A stretch of 64,000 bases of DNA from JAPLKB01 sp964532465 (GCA_964532465.1 CAZHHX010000011.1:1-64000), one strand, 5' to 3'; shown: positions 42,976 through 53,043, numbered from the stretch's first letter. Notes: a model not told the origin generated them from the letters alone. Numbers and translations are program-made.

Positions 42976-44043
42976 ATGGATTTTTCGCCAATCCCCATGA
43001 GTAAAATTTTTGACGTCAGGCATATACTGCTGGATTATTTCTATACAATCATAATATCCGTTCTGATCGCCCTGTTTCTCACCATTGTCGGCATCTCAAA
43101 GCCCTTTCTCTTCAATCTCGTCATGTCCCTTTCATTCGGGGTTTCAATCTGCACCCTTATTACTTTGCTGTTCCTGATCTTTAATCCGGGACAGCGAAAA
43201 GCATTGCCGATATTTCTTATAATGGCAACCGGCGTTGTCGGCGGAATGATAATCGGTTCGCAAGCAGGCCCTTTCATTCTTCGACACTTCTTTTCTATTG
43301 TTGTAGATACACGGGATGGCCATCATCTTAAAACAGTTGTCATGGCCCTTGTTTTTGGCGGCACAGTCTCCTATTTTTTTTACTCCAGGGCGCAATTAAA
43401 ATCTGTCAGTGAAGCTGCGGAAAAGGAAAGATTCAATCGTCTTGCAAGTGAAAAGGCGGTCCTTGAGGGCAATCTGAGGCTGCTTCAGGCACAGATTGAG
43501 CCCCATTTTCTTTTCAACACTCTTTCCAATATCTTAAGCCTCATAGATACAGAACCAATAAAAGGCAAGTCCATGCTGACGGATCTCATCAATTACCTTC
43601 GTACCTCTCTGTCAAGGACGCTGCCTGAGACAACTACGCTGGATCAGGAAATGACCAGCATCAAGGCCTATCTCAATATCCAGCAAATCCGGATGGGTGA
43701 GAGGCTGAGTTTTACGATCCATATTCCCGATGCAATCAAAGAACATCCTTTTCCCCCTATGCTTATTCAGCCCTTAGTTGAGAATGCCATAAAGCACGGC
43801 CTTGAGCCTATCATTGAGGGCGGAGAAATAACGATTAGGGCTATGGAAGAAAATAACCTGATTAGAATAGAGGTGATGGATACAGGTTCCGGGTTCTTAT
43901 TAGGAAATGAAGCCGGGGTAGGTATCAGAAACGTGAGGGAGCGCATCAAATTGCTTTATGAAGAAAAAGGACGTTTTATCCTGGAAGAGAATAGACCGAA
44001 TGGCGTAAGGGCGATCATTGAGGTGCCGAAACATGATCTGTAA
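42976..44043 (+). CDS. LytS-type sensor histidine kinase
   Basis: 355 residues from ATG 42976, supported by AAGAGG 6 bases upstream; ATG 42958 has none. About four membrane segments (residues 15-130) are followed by a His_kinase domain with QIEPHFLFNTLSNI (phospho-acceptor His), then an ATPase domain with IQPLVENAIKHGLEP (N box) and DTGSGF (G box). This is the LytS/YehU class. With the LytTR regulator downstream it probably controls the preceding ABC-LolA-barrel genes, perhaps in response to envelope state. Confidence 0.9.
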   Translation: MDFSPIPMSKIFDVRHILLDYFYTIIISVLIALFLTIVGISKPFLFNLVMSLSFGVSICTLITLLFLIFNPGQRKALPIFLIMATGVVGGMIIGSQAGPFILRHFFSIVVDTRDGHHLKTVVMALVFGGTVSYFFYSRAQLKSVSEAAEKERFNRLASEKAVLEGNLRLLQAQIEPHFLFNTLSNILSLIDTEPIKGKSMLTDLINYLRTSLSRTLPETTTLDQEMTSIKAYLNIQQIRMGERLSFTIHIPDAIKEHPFPPMLIQPLVENAIKHGLEPIIEGGEITIRAMEENNLIRIEVMDTGSGFLLGNEAGVGIRNVRERIKLLYEEKGRFILEENRPNGVRAIIEVPKHDL

Positions 44044-44797
44044 GGCTATCATTGCCGATGACGAAAAAGAATTGAGGGTATACCTAAGATCAATATTATC
44101 AGATGTTTGGCCTGAACTCGTGATTTGCGGTGAGGCTCAAAACGGCAGGGAAGCTCTTGAATTAGTAGAATCAACGAAACCGCAGATCGCCTTTCTTGAC
44201 ATCAAAATGCCGGGGGTTACGGGTATGGAGGTGGCAAAGAGAATCGCAGGCATCTGCCGGATCGTCTTTGTGACCGCCTTTGATCAGTTTGCAGTAGAGG
44301 CCTTCGAGCGGGAAGCTGTTGATTATCTTCTCAAGCCTGTTTTAAAGGACAGGATGATTCAGACAGTTGAACGCCTGAAGAACCAACTGAATATCTCCGC
44401 TGAACCGCCGGACGGGTTTGCCGAGGTTGTTGAGCAGATTCTTTCCAGGCTGCCGGGCAAAAGAGACACGGAATTTCTGAGATGGATAAGGACACAGCAT
44501 AAAGACACAATCCGCCTTATTCCGGTGGAAGAGGTTGAATATTTCAGCGCCGAAGATAAATATACGTTAGTAATAACAAAAGAAGGGGAATCCCTCATTA
44601 AAAAAAGCATCAAGGAATTGGTACATGAACTCGATCCCGGTCAATTCTGGCAGATACACCGGGGGACTATTGTGAATGTTGCAAAGATAGACAGAATAAG
44701 CCGTTCAATCACGGGACGGGGGGTTCTGAAACTCAGGGAGAGGCCTGAACTTCTCACAGTAAGCCGCAACTATCTGCATCTCTTCAGACAGATGTAA
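44033..44797 (+). CDS. LytTR-family response regulator
   Basis: 254 residues from ATG 44033, overlapping the kinase gene by 11 bases; ATG 44018 is possible but lies further into it. Receiver domain with acidic pair DDEKE and phospho-acceptor Asp in IAFLDIKMPG, Thr in FVTAFDQ and Lys in LLKPV, followed by a C-terminal LytTR DNA-binding domain (about 150-250, VEEVEYFSAEDKYT, FWQIHRGTIVNV). It acts as the transcription factor for the kinase. Target sites are not identifiable by eye. Confidence 0.92.
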   Translation: MICKAIIADDEKELRVYLRSILSDVWPELVICGEAQNGREALELVESTKPQIAFLDIKMPGVTGMEVAKRIAGICRIVFVTAFDQFAVEAFEREAVDYLLKPVLKDRMIQTVERLKNQLNISAEPPDGFAEVVEQILSRLPGKRDTEFLRWIRTQHKDTIRLIPVEEVEYFSAEDKYTLVITKEGESLIKKSIKELVHELDPGQFWQIHRGTIVNVAKIDRISRSITGRGVLKLRERPELLTVSRNYLHLFRQM

Positions 44798-44880
44798 AAA
44801 CTATTTCGATTCGGATTCAGATATAAAGACCCGGAAGGTACGCAGGCAGCATAACATACTTTTCTGAAACTTTTACGCGT

Positions 44881-47172
44881 CTATGGTGAGGCAAAGGTCT
44901 TCGCAAGGTTGTTATCAATCACATAAATGCAAATCTCTTTTGCGCCCTGATCAGTGTAGCCGTATTTTGTGCTGAGGTTTTTTATTAGGAATGACACCTC
45001 TTCCCTGATTCTCTTGTCATAGGACTTGAAAGATTCTGTTGCGTAATCCTTGATTCCGTTTCTGAAATTATCGTTTTCAAGAAAAGGATCCATCACCTTT
45101 TCTTTCAGGTTATGAATATATCGTTCAAGGAGTGATTTGTATATGGATGTTTCTTTGATAGTTTTTCCTTCTACCATGATTTCCTGGGTAAGAGTTCTGG
45201 AGGCATACTGGTTCTGCACTTCTTTCCTGAAGGCCGTTCTCTGTGCTTCATTCACATGCGTCCCCAGTATGAGATGTTCTATGCCTTTAAAAAACTCCTC
45301 GGTTATTTCAAGATTTTCCCCGGTATATATGCATTTTTCCCTTCGCCCTGCCTCAAAATTGGCAGCAAAAAGATAGTTTTGAACATCCCTTGAAATACGG
45401 TCTTCATTGTAATAGTAAAGCGATTCCTTAACTTCCTGAAGGACGGTATAGTTGTAAGAATTAATCAGTGCTCCGATAAAACCGTCCGGTATCAATACGA
45501 CAAGGTCCTTCCGGCGTTCCCGGAAATAGCTGCGCAGCATGTCCATATTTATCAGCTTGCCGCTTTTCTTATAGATTGAGAAAAATTCATTGAATATCTT
45601 AATGGAATCTCTGCCTGAAAAACCCCTGTCGCCTTCTGTTTCCGACTCGGCTATAATAGCTTTCCTCCTCTTGGCGGTAAACCGCTTCCTGTCTTCCGGG
45701 GTAAGCCAGGGGGGAATCAGGCCCGTATAGATATCCATCTTTAATAAATGGAGATTCTGATCACAATAAAGGCTGTATTTCGAATGATCATTGATCCACT
45801 CAAGCAGGCTCTCTGATTCTGTTTTCAACCGTGATGAAATAATCGCCTTGGCAAAATTATGGAGCACTCTGGGGAGAAACTTCTTTTCTATTTGTTCTCC
45901 GAATATATAATTGTATATCTTTGCTTCAGTGTTGTAATCAAGGATATAGGGAATCTTTATAAAGGTTATTCGGTCGGTAAAAGACTGTGTGCCTCCGATA
46001 TTTTCTTGATCCTCAGGATTCATAAGTGCAAGAAAAAGCGAATTCACATCCTCCTCTATTTCCTCTACCTTGTGTACCCCCTCACTGATAATACCGTGAA
46101 GATTTTCAAGACGTTCTTTATTGTTAGCCTTTACATCCATCAAGGCATAGATGCCGTTATTCGTGCTTGCGTATCTTGAGAAGATATAGTTAACTCTGTT
46201 GCTGTCCCGCAGGAGAGTGTTCAACTGACCCTGAAGAAGCTGGTTTGTCACTACGCTTGTCTTGATAATCTCGTCTCCGGGATTAAAGACGCTTATCCCC
46301 TGACCAAGTCTTCTGTTAAACTCATATTTGCGGGCATAGACCATATGGAAAACCTTTTCAGGAGAACCGAGAATGTCAAGAAGAGCCTGATAGAGCGACA
46401 CACAAATCGTACAGGGATTATTTCCGAATACCCATTCATACTGCTTTTGAGTAAAAAGTTTCTTCTTGAACTCCTCGTCTTTTATTATGTCATCAAAGAC
46501 CTCTTTGCGGTATGCCTTGGGAATTATAAGCAGAGGATTGTCGTGACTGGGACAGGGCACCTCAAGATATTCCTTACCGGGAAGGATTCCGGCATGATCC
46601 TTCTGAACCCTTCCCTGCGCCAGAGGGGTATTATCAGCTAATTGCCGCAACTGGCTAAGGATGGCATGCGTTTCATGCTCCGGGAACATACCCAAAGCCC
46701 TTTTGTCAAGCCGCCACAAGGTTTCATAACAGCTTCCCTTGTCGCTCGCAGTATACTGTTCGAATTTCATCAGGAGATTGTTTAAAAAAGTGCTTTTTCC
46801 GCAACCATGAGGTCCTTCAAAGATGTAGATCCTGTTCTGCTGGATTCCATAACGGAATGAGGAAAAATGATTTATAAGTCTGTTAGCAAAAAGCCTGTCC
46901 GCAAAAAACGGATGGTCTGTGCCGTCAATAAATAATTTGCTGCAGTCATAGTATGCATAATTGATCGATTCAGGGTCATCGGGATATTCGTTGACAGGTT
47001 CTCCAACGTAACTCTTCATCATGTCGTAGAGTCTCTGAAAGATATTCCGTAAAACCAATTCAGGATTTTCAGCAGTAAAAGAGATGAAATCATTGAATGT
47101 CATAGGGGCTCGGTGTTCCCGTTCCTTTATCTTCTGATAGAGATTTGTAATAACCTTATCTGTTGTTCCCAT
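44881..47172 (-). CDS. Large PrkA-like AAA protein (second, divergent copy)
   Basis: 763 residues. P-loop GPHGCGKST at 120-128 after an N-terminal region that includes FNDFISFTAENPELVLRNIF, and a C-terminal helical domain. It looks like a distant relative of the PrkA AAA-kinase family, with a longer N-terminus and large insertions (around 150-230 and 475-520) and a cysteine pair in GNNPCTIC. It is the last gene of the operon prkA - DUF444 - spoVR - this gene, 12 bases after spoVR. The annotated activity (serine kinase, or in later work AAA-type protease) cannot be decided from sequence. Confidence 0.7.
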   Translation of the reverse strand: MGTTDKVITNLYQKIKEREHRAPMTFNDFISFTAENPELVLRNIFQRLYDMMKSYVGEPVNEYPDDPESINYAYYDCSKLFIDGTDHPFFADRLFANRLINHFSSFRYGIQQNRIYIFEGPHGCGKSTFLNNLLMKFEQYTASDKGSCYETLWRLDKRALGMFPEHETHAILSQLRQLADNTPLAQGRVQKDHAGILPGKEYLEVPCPSHDNPLLIIPKAYRKEVFDDIIKDEEFKKKLFTQKQYEWVFGNNPCTICVSLYQALLDILGSPEKVFHMVYARKYEFNRRLGQGISVFNPGDEIIKTSVVTNQLLQGQLNTLLRDSNRVNYIFSRYASTNNGIYALMDVKANNKERLENLHGIISEGVHKVEEIEEDVNSLFLALMNPEDQENIGGTQSFTDRITFIKIPYILDYNTEAKIYNYIFGEQIEKKFLPRVLHNFAKAIISSRLKTESESLLEWINDHSKYSLYCDQNLHLLKMDIYTGLIPPWLTPEDRKRFTAKRRKAIIAESETEGDRGFSGRDSIKIFNEFFSIYKKSGKLINMDMLRSYFRERRKDLVVLIPDGFIGALINSYNYTVLQEVKESLYYYNEDRISRDVQNYLFAANFEAGRREKCIYTGENLEITEEFFKGIEHLILGTHVNEAQRTAFRKEVQNQYASRTLTQEIMVEGKTIKETSIYKSLLERYIHNLKEKVMDPFLENDNFRNGIKDYATESFKSYDKRIREEVSFLIKNLSTKYGYTDQGAKEICIYVIDNNLAKTFASP

Positions 47173-47184
47173 AAGGAAAACTCC

Positions 47185-48840
47185 TTATAATATGGACCTT
47201 GTAAGCTTTTTCTTTTCCATGGTATAGATAACTCTGCGAACCTTGAATTTCTTTTCTTCCGGGATTTGGGTTTTTGGAAGATTAAAGCCGTATAAATAAA
47301 AGGATTGTTCTGTTTTTGGTTTTTCCTGAACAAGCTCGCTCGTTTCAAGCCTTACCGTATTGCCCCAGAGGTATTCGATTCCCAGCATTGTATTTTCAAT
47401 AAATTCCTTTACAAGGGGCTTGCCCTCGAACCGGTGATTCAGGTAGAGCACACCGTCTCCGGTCATTATTTCATCAATTTCTATGTGTGGAGGGTGGTAG
47501 AGGGAATCAAGAAGCATCTCTCTGTATGCTTCCGCTTTACGGCTTTTTATGTAGTATTCCCAGACCCCCTTCTCGCTATTTAATCTCTTCCCCACTACAA
47601 AAATTCTGTGTTTATCAATAAAGTCCTGGTCAATAAAGGTATTGATGAACATAAAATCGCTGAAGTCCTCCCTTACGCGAAAGACGAATTCCATGCCTTT
47701 TCCGGTTTTGGCATCATATCCCTTGCGTGCATCCGCGTTTTGAATGCGCTGATACTCATGAGAAATCCTCCCTTTATCAGCCATTTCCTCAAGATACGCA
47801 AAAAGTCTCATACCAAGAGCGTAGGGGTTGACTCCCACACGAGGCAGAGCGGTAACAAAGGCGTTTACCCTTGCGTACGCAACTTCATTGCCTTTAATCC
47901 TGTCGTCCTTCATAAAAAGTTTCTCGTGCCAGTAGCTGGCCCAGCCTTCATTGAGTATTTTGCTTCTTATCTGAGGCTGAAAATAGAGGGAGGTTTTTCT
48001 GACTATTTCTATGACTGTCATCATCCACCTGTTCTCCTCCTTCCGGAGAAAAGGCGAGTTCTCCTCGATAAACCTGATAACATCTCTAATACCCGATTTC
48101 CCTTTTTTATCCTGCTTTTCGAACATAGCCTCAAACTCGGGGTATTTTTTTATGATATTTGAGAAAAAGACAGATTCTCCTACCTGTCCGTACTGACCTA
48201 TTGTCTCATTATAGCGCTCAATTTCTTTAAGATATTCGGAAAGATTAACCTTTTTGACACCCTGAAGGAATACGTCAAAGTAGTAATCCACCTTTTTTGA
48301 TGCATGTATTTCACGGGGACGGTTAAGTTCCGAGAGTTCGCTGTAGAAGCCGACAAGGTTGTCAATACCCCGTGCGAACTCTATCACATAATCCACCCAG
48401 CGCCCTTTTTCAGACCTGAGCATAGCAATAGCCCGTTTATCGGAGAGTGCCTGACCGGCAAAATCTTCGTTCCAGGTATGCTTGAAAAGCATGTTATTCT
48501 GAAAAAAATCAATATGAGCCAGAACATGGTAAAAGATCATTACATTCAGCCAGTCCGGGTTATTATCATTATAAAAAGACATTGCCGGTCTGGTATTGAT
48601 AACAGTTTCATAGGGGTTGTGGGGATAAAGTTCGTACTTGCCTTTTTCCTTCAGCACCTCCACATCATGGACCCAGTAATCATAGATTGTAGGGATCATA
48701 TTCTTCGGACCTAATTCAATGAGGTCCTTGTTGGTAACGATATATTCAAGCGACTCATTCTGAAATCTGAGGCCGGCTTCCCGCGCTCTTTCCTTGCACC
48801 CTTCCATGATCTGCTTTGTATGCTGGTTTATAAGTTCCAT
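47185..48840 (-). CDS. spoVR: SpoVR-family protein (YcgB-like)
   Basis: 551 residues, close to the family length. The hallmark region with YPHNPYETVINTRPAMSFYND and the run FYHVLAHIDFFQNN is typical, as is the stretch ILNEGWASYWHEKLF. SpoVR was named for Bacillus cortex formation but is widespread in non-sporing bacteria as part of the PrkA/DUF444/SpoVR operon linked to starvation and stress. It lies third in that operon, with a 35-base gap after DUF444. Biochemical role unknown. Confidence 0.9.
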   Translation of the reverse strand: MELINQHTKQIMEGCKERAREAGLRFQNESLEYIVTNKDLIELGPKNMIPTIYDYWVHDVEVLKEKGKYELYPHNPYETVINTRPAMSFYNDNNPDWLNVMIFYHVLAHIDFFQNNMLFKHTWNEDFAGQALSDKRAIAMLRSEKGRWVDYVIEFARGIDNLVGFYSELSELNRPREIHASKKVDYYFDVFLQGVKKVNLSEYLKEIERYNETIGQYGQVGESVFFSNIIKKYPEFEAMFEKQDKKGKSGIRDVIRFIEENSPFLRKEENRWMMTVIEIVRKTSLYFQPQIRSKILNEGWASYWHEKLFMKDDRIKGNEVAYARVNAFVTALPRVGVNPYALGMRLFAYLEEMADKGRISHEYQRIQNADARKGYDAKTGKGMEFVFRVREDFSDFMFINTFIDQDFIDKHRIFVVGKRLNSEKGVWEYYIKSRKAEAYREMLLDSLYHPPHIEIDEIMTGDGVLYLNHRFEGKPLVKEFIENTMLGIEYLWGNTVRLETSELVQEKPKTEQSFYLYGFNLPKTQIPEEKKFKVRRVIYTMEKKKLTRSIL

Positions 48841-48875
48841 TTGTTTAATTCCCTTTTGTCCTGCCCTGAATCTCC

Positions 48876-50222
48876 TTAAGAGATCAGCTTTTTGATGCCC
48901 TCTATGAGCCTGGCTTCATTTGCGTCCCCTTGAACAGTATCAAGCTTTATCAGCTTCGGTTGATTATCCAACATCCCAGATTTTCTAATACATTTTTCCA
49001 GGGTTGAAGTTCCGCCGGAGGTTTCCTGCGTAATAGTAATACCGACCCTGCTACTGTATGTAAGCATCTTCCTGATTTCCGGGATGGTTTCTTCTCCTTC
49101 CATATCCCAGTCATCTCCGTCCGTACCGTGAAAAATATAGATATTGTAATCACGGGCAAGACTGTGTGTCTCCACAATATCGTTTACCAGTTTATATGCC
49201 GATCTTACTCTGGTGCCGCCGGCAACAGTCATACTGTGATATGCATAAAAATCAGGAACCTCTTTTGCCTCAGTGTCGTGCAGGATAAAACGGGTCTCCA
49301 CCTGCCGTTCGTATTGATAGAGAAGCCAACTGTAGATGAGGACATGCTGCGTCACAACCATCTCTGTAGGGGTGCCGGTCATAGAGCCGGAATAATCGCG
49401 GATAAAAAAGACCAGAGCCTGGGATTCAAAATCCTTTTCTTTTGAAAGGATTCTGTAGATGCTGTCTTCCGGCGATACAAGCATATTTGTAAGGTCAATG
49501 TCCGTTACATCGGGAATCCTCTCAAGGTTTATATTTGTCTCTATTATCTTCCGGAGGGTTGCCTTCTTATCAAGTATCTGTCCGAATCCCTTGTGCCGGT
49601 CTGTAAGCTCATAGGTGAAACGTTTAAGGGAACGCTTCTTTCCCTTTTCCTTCAGATTAGGCAGTTCAAACTTTTTTGTCAGTATCCTCCCGAGGTCATA
49701 GGCGCTCGATTCTATCTCGTGCTCCGCGCCTTCCCCCTGGCCTGCTCCGCCTGTTCCTGAACCTCCTGAAGCGTGTACAGGCTCTTCACCAATAATACTT
49801 CCTTCATCGCCGTCGCCTGATCCGCCTGAGTTCTGTTCTTCATTAGAGTCCTGTATCCTTGTATCGTGAAGAAATTTTTCTTCAACAGTAGTGGGTACAA
49901 TAACAATCTTTTCCTTCCCGCCCTGCGCCGGTTTAATAAGTTTGCCGATGCGGATCTTTCTGGGAAAACCGTCTTTTTCGCGCTGCAAATCCCGTTCGAG
50001 CAGTTCGTCAATGGAACCGAGGCTATGGACATAAGTTGATTTTGGCGGCGTCTCTAGCTGGAGGGTAAAGAAGTCGCTGTAATTGTATATTTTCCTGTTG
50101 AATGTTAATTCAATTTGTCCCGGAGTATGGATGTCTTCATCCATAAAGTGTTCCGAAGGAACTGAAGATGACATCTCTCTTTCGTCAATAACTGAAGTTA
50201 AATCCTCATCAGTTTTCATCAT
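48876..50222 (-). CDS. yeaH: DUF444 (YeaH-like) VWA-type protein
   Basis: 448 residues from the ATG pair at 50222/50219, supported by ACGAGGA just upstream; a TTG at 50243 inside prkA is possible. DUF444 family: a charged, Gly-rich N-terminal half (low-complexity about 142-180, rich in Gly/Glu), and a C-terminal half with a von Willebrand A-like fold, in which IRDYSGSMTGTP carries the MIDAS-type DxSxS motif, followed by HGTDGDDW. It works with PrkA (YeaG), the gene just upstream, in nutrient-stress responses. It overlaps prkA by about 14 bases. Confidence 0.88.
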   Translation of the reverse strand: MMKTDEDLTSVIDEREMSSSVPSEHFMDEDIHTPGQIELTFNRKIYNYSDFFTLQLETPPKSTYVHSLGSIDELLERDLQREKDGFPRKIRIGKLIKPAQGGKEKIVIVPTTVEEKFLHDTRIQDSNEEQNSGGSGDGDEGSIIGEEPVHASGGSGTGGAGQGEGAEHEIESSAYDLGRILTKKFELPNLKEKGKKRSLKRFTYELTDRHKGFGQILDKKATLRKIIETNINLERIPDVTDIDLTNMLVSPEDSIYRILSKEKDFESQALVFFIRDYSGSMTGTPTEMVVTQHVLIYSWLLYQYERQVETRFILHDTEAKEVPDFYAYHSMTVAGGTRVRSAYKLVNDIVETHSLARDYNIYIFHGTDGDDWDMEGEETIPEIRKMLTYSSRVGITITQETSGGTSTLEKCIRKSGMLDNQPKLIKLDTVQGDANEARLIEGIKKLIS

Positions 50223-52275
50223 TCCTCGTACAGAAATACTCAATGGTCTTTTGCGCGCAGGTTCTGCAGTATCCCAGCTTGTTCAGCATGGTAATTATCA
50301 TCCGGTCATAGAGCTTCTGATTTTCATCATTTGTGCGGTTTGCTAGGGCGCCTATAAGGCTCCCTGCGCCCGCGATATCGGATTTCAATCTTACATCCGT
50401 TATTGCTTTGACGAGTTCTATGTTGTCCATAAAATCATAACCGGGATCAATTGATATCTTCTGGCCGTATATCTTCCGTATGGATGTTCTGAAAGATTCA
50501 CGCTGATCGTTTGTTTTAAGGCCGAGCCTTTCTTCAACGCTCTGAATGTAGCGTTCGTCGATCTTCAGCGCCCTTAACTGGCCTGTCTGCGGGTCTTTGT
50601 ATTTCCACATCTTATCAGGACCAAGGTTTTCAGCATCTATGCCGATAATCATGTTCACGTAATGCATGACGTCTTTCTTAATGGCATGTGGTTCATCCAT
50701 GTAGGCATTAAACATCTCCGTCATAATCCGTTCGCGGTACAATCCCCTTGCGACTTTTATATCCTCGAAATACTTTGCTCTGTCTCCTGCCTCTGTCACG
50801 TAATCGAGGAGAACCCTTTCCAGAGCCTTAAAGATATCTTCCGCGAACATACACTGACCTTCATTGGTTTCCGATGTTTCCATGAGCATCTGGAGCGCCC
50901 TGCCTAAGTCTCTCTGGCCGAGGCCCTTCTGGCCGAATCTCCGGGTAATATCCGGTTCATGGTTTAAAATGTCGATTACCTCTGAAAGGGTCTTTATGCT
51001 CTTTTCCCCTGCAACTTCGCCTGCCGCCAGTTTCATCATCTCAATGGGAGTCAGTTTCTCCGCTCTTGGAAGCCTCGTTAAAACAACGGCAATGGAAGCG
51101 GCATAATTAAGATTGGGGTCCTGATGGAGACTTTCTTTGCTGAGCGTTGTTTTAGTCTCGCTTCCTATGGCATAATTTGTAAGGTATTCCTGCATACGGT
51201 AATCGGTATTGTGCGCTACATAACAGATGCGGCACCTGTCGACTATGGGCGCTTCTTCTTTCTCCGCAAGGAACCTGTTGAATTCGGAATTATTGCTCGT
51301 GGCTATAATCATGGTATCTATGGGCCACCTGAAACCGTCAATCTCAATATTCCTGTTCTGTATAACGCCAAGATAGACCTGGACAAGGTCTTTTTTGTTC
51401 TTAAATATCTCATCGCTGAAATGAATGCCTCCTCCTGCCACACGCGCCAGGGCGCCTCTCCTTAGGTCAAAGCGGTAAGGATTATTGGGATCAGTAAGGT
51501 GAAGAATTCGCTGGATGGATTCTTCACCAAGAAGGTCAACAGCGGATGAAGTAATTTTGTCTTTGGCGGAGTATTTACCGGTAATGGTGCCCATGCTTTC
51601 GCTCAACGGTACGGGCACCACCTCGAAACAATCCAGAATTTCATCAATATTTCCGTCACAGAAATTCCTGATATCATTAATGATATAATCGCTGCAAGCC
51701 CCGAGGGGTCTGTAATTCTCATAAAATTTATCAATTTCCTTATCGGAAAACCCTCCATGTTCGGAGAGATATGCCCTATTTTCATCTCTTGAAGGAAAAA
51801 GATTCATGACCAGTGTCATCGGGTCTTCGAAGGTTTGCGACTGAATTGCCTTGATCTTGCCGTAAGTGCCTGCCCTTTCAAGATTTTTAAAGTTAAAGGT
51901 ATACCTTCTGTTCTCATCATGAGCGAGAAATTGACGATAAAGGCTGCACAGGGAATCAACGAAAAACGTTTTTCCGTTTCCCGGTTCGCCTACAAGGACA
52001 AAGGCCATCTCACGGGATGATCCCCCTTCAGCGGCATCTTTTACGCAGGACACAAAACTGTTGATCTCATCGAACATGCCGATGACATGCTTCTGACCTA
52101 CACGGAAGATTTTAAAGTCGTATGTGCTCTTGCCGTTTACAACCACTTTTTCGATCATGTTACTATTGTCAAGGATCATTCTCGCTGCGCTCTGAAAAAC
52201 ATTTTCAAATCGTCTTTTACCTTCTTTAATCTCTCTAAGATGAAAATCTAATGTTCTTGCTCCATTTTCTTTCAT
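50209..52275 (-). CDS. prkA: PrkA/YeaG AAA protein
   Basis: 688 residues, about the family length (roughly 630-690). The AAA-type domain has P-loop GEPGNGKT at 96-103, Walker B-type GGGIHFSDEIFK and sensor run MIIATSNNSEFN; the C-terminal PrkA domain follows, with GLGQRDLGRALQMLM. PrkA was described as a serine kinase, and later work also reports AAA protease behaviour. In E. coli the orthologue yeaG is controlled by sigma-54 and NtrC and is needed in nitrogen starvation; a matching sigma-54 promoter is seen about 375 bases upstream here. First gene of the four-gene operon, preceded by GGAGGT. Confidence 0.93.
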   Translation of the reverse strand: MKENGARTLDFHLREIKEGKRRFENVFQSAARMILDNSNMIEKVVVNGKSTYDFKIFRVGQKHVIGMFDEINSFVSCVKDAAEGGSSREMAFVLVGEPGNGKTFFVDSLCSLYRQFLAHDENRRYTFNFKNLERAGTYGKIKAIQSQTFEDPMTLVMNLFPSRDENRAYLSEHGGFSDKEIDKFYENYRPLGACSDYIINDIRNFCDGNIDEILDCFEVVPVPLSESMGTITGKYSAKDKITSSAVDLLGEESIQRILHLTDPNNPYRFDLRRGALARVAGGGIHFSDEIFKNKKDLVQVYLGVIQNRNIEIDGFRWPIDTMIIATSNNSEFNRFLAEKEEAPIVDRCRICYVAHNTDYRMQEYLTNYAIGSETKTTLSKESLHQDPNLNYAASIAVVLTRLPRAEKLTPIEMMKLAAGEVAGEKSIKTLSEVIDILNHEPDITRRFGQKGLGQRDLGRALQMLMETSETNEGQCMFAEDIFKALERVLLDYVTEAGDRAKYFEDIKVARGLYRERIMTEMFNAYMDEPHAIKKDVMHYVNMIIGIDAENLGPDKMWKYKDPQTGQLRALKIDERYIQSVEERLGLKTNDQRESFRTSIRKIYGQKISIDPGYDFMDNIELVKAITDVRLKSDIAGAGSLIGALANRTNDENQKLYDRMIITMLNKLGYCRTCAQKTIEYFCTRNDEN

Positions 52276-53043
52276 ATTTAACCTCCATAACCGAAAAACC
52301 GGTTGAGTTAATTAACGGATCGTTTTCCCTTCATGAAAACCGATGACGGCTGTTCCTCGGGGTTCTTCTAAAATCAATCGGACTTCGGATAATTAATACC
52401 AATTCTGATTCAAAGACAACACCCGGAGAGTGACCGGGCAATGGAAAACATCCGCAGACGCTCGTTCTGACGCAGATGCTATGAGGCTTATGCAAAGGAG
52501 TTTCAGCACATTGCCGCGGAACATGACAAGTCAAGAAAGTGGCCCGCCTCTGTTTGCAACAGATAAGCGCAGGCAGGAAACAATGATTGAAAGCAAATTG
52601 ACATGTTTTTTTAAAAACCGAATCCATAACAGGCTCCTCAACATAATATATGCAATAAAAGTGCCATATTACAGCCTGCCGCAGGGAATACTCTATAAAA
52701 TATGATTGGACAAACTTATTTGATACTTTTTAAATGTACCATAACGGATTCAGCAATGACAATATAATACTTCCTTAAACATGTTTATAGGAAAAAACAG
52801 GGCTTTTGACATGGTGGCGGCAGAATCTTGACGTAAATACAGCAGAAAGCTGCAAGGTAAATCCTGTTCCTCGAATAGTTTTTGGCTTTTCCGTGTTATT
52901 TGTCTTCCGGAGTATTTTCCCCACCCCGGATGTAATCCTTTCTGCGGGGCTACATTTTCAATACAGGCCAGGAATATCTGCAATTTATTCTCGATTGCAG
53001 CTTTCCTCCGGCAGGTTATCATGGAACAAATAGGCAGTATCGC
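52276..53043. other. Long leader / intergenic region before prkA
   Basis: About 770 bases without a convincing gene. Next to prkA is a palindromic AACCGGTTGAGTTAATTAAC near 52294. The sigma-54 site at 52651-52666 implies that about 360 bases up to prkA are an untranslated leader. A minus-strand frame 52331-52627 has GAGGAG before its ATG, but its Cys/His/Arg-rich, low-order product looks unlike a real protein. The rest (52700-53040) shows nothing clear. Confidence 0.45.
52651..52666 (-). promoter_or_regulatory. Sigma-54 promoter for the prkA operon
   Basis: On the minus strand the sequence reads TGGCAC-TTTTA-TTGCA, matching the sigma-54 consensus TGGCAC-N5-TTGCA at every fixed position, with the correct spacing between the -24 GG and -12 GC. 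It points to prkA, 375 bases downstream. Sigma-54 control of the orthologous yeaGH operon is established in E. coli, which supports the call. Confidence 0.75.

Noticed and set aside
52331..52627. Minus-strand 98-codon frame with GAGGAG upstream
   Set aside because: Cys/His/Arg-rich product without predicted order or family, lying within the probable leader of prkA.
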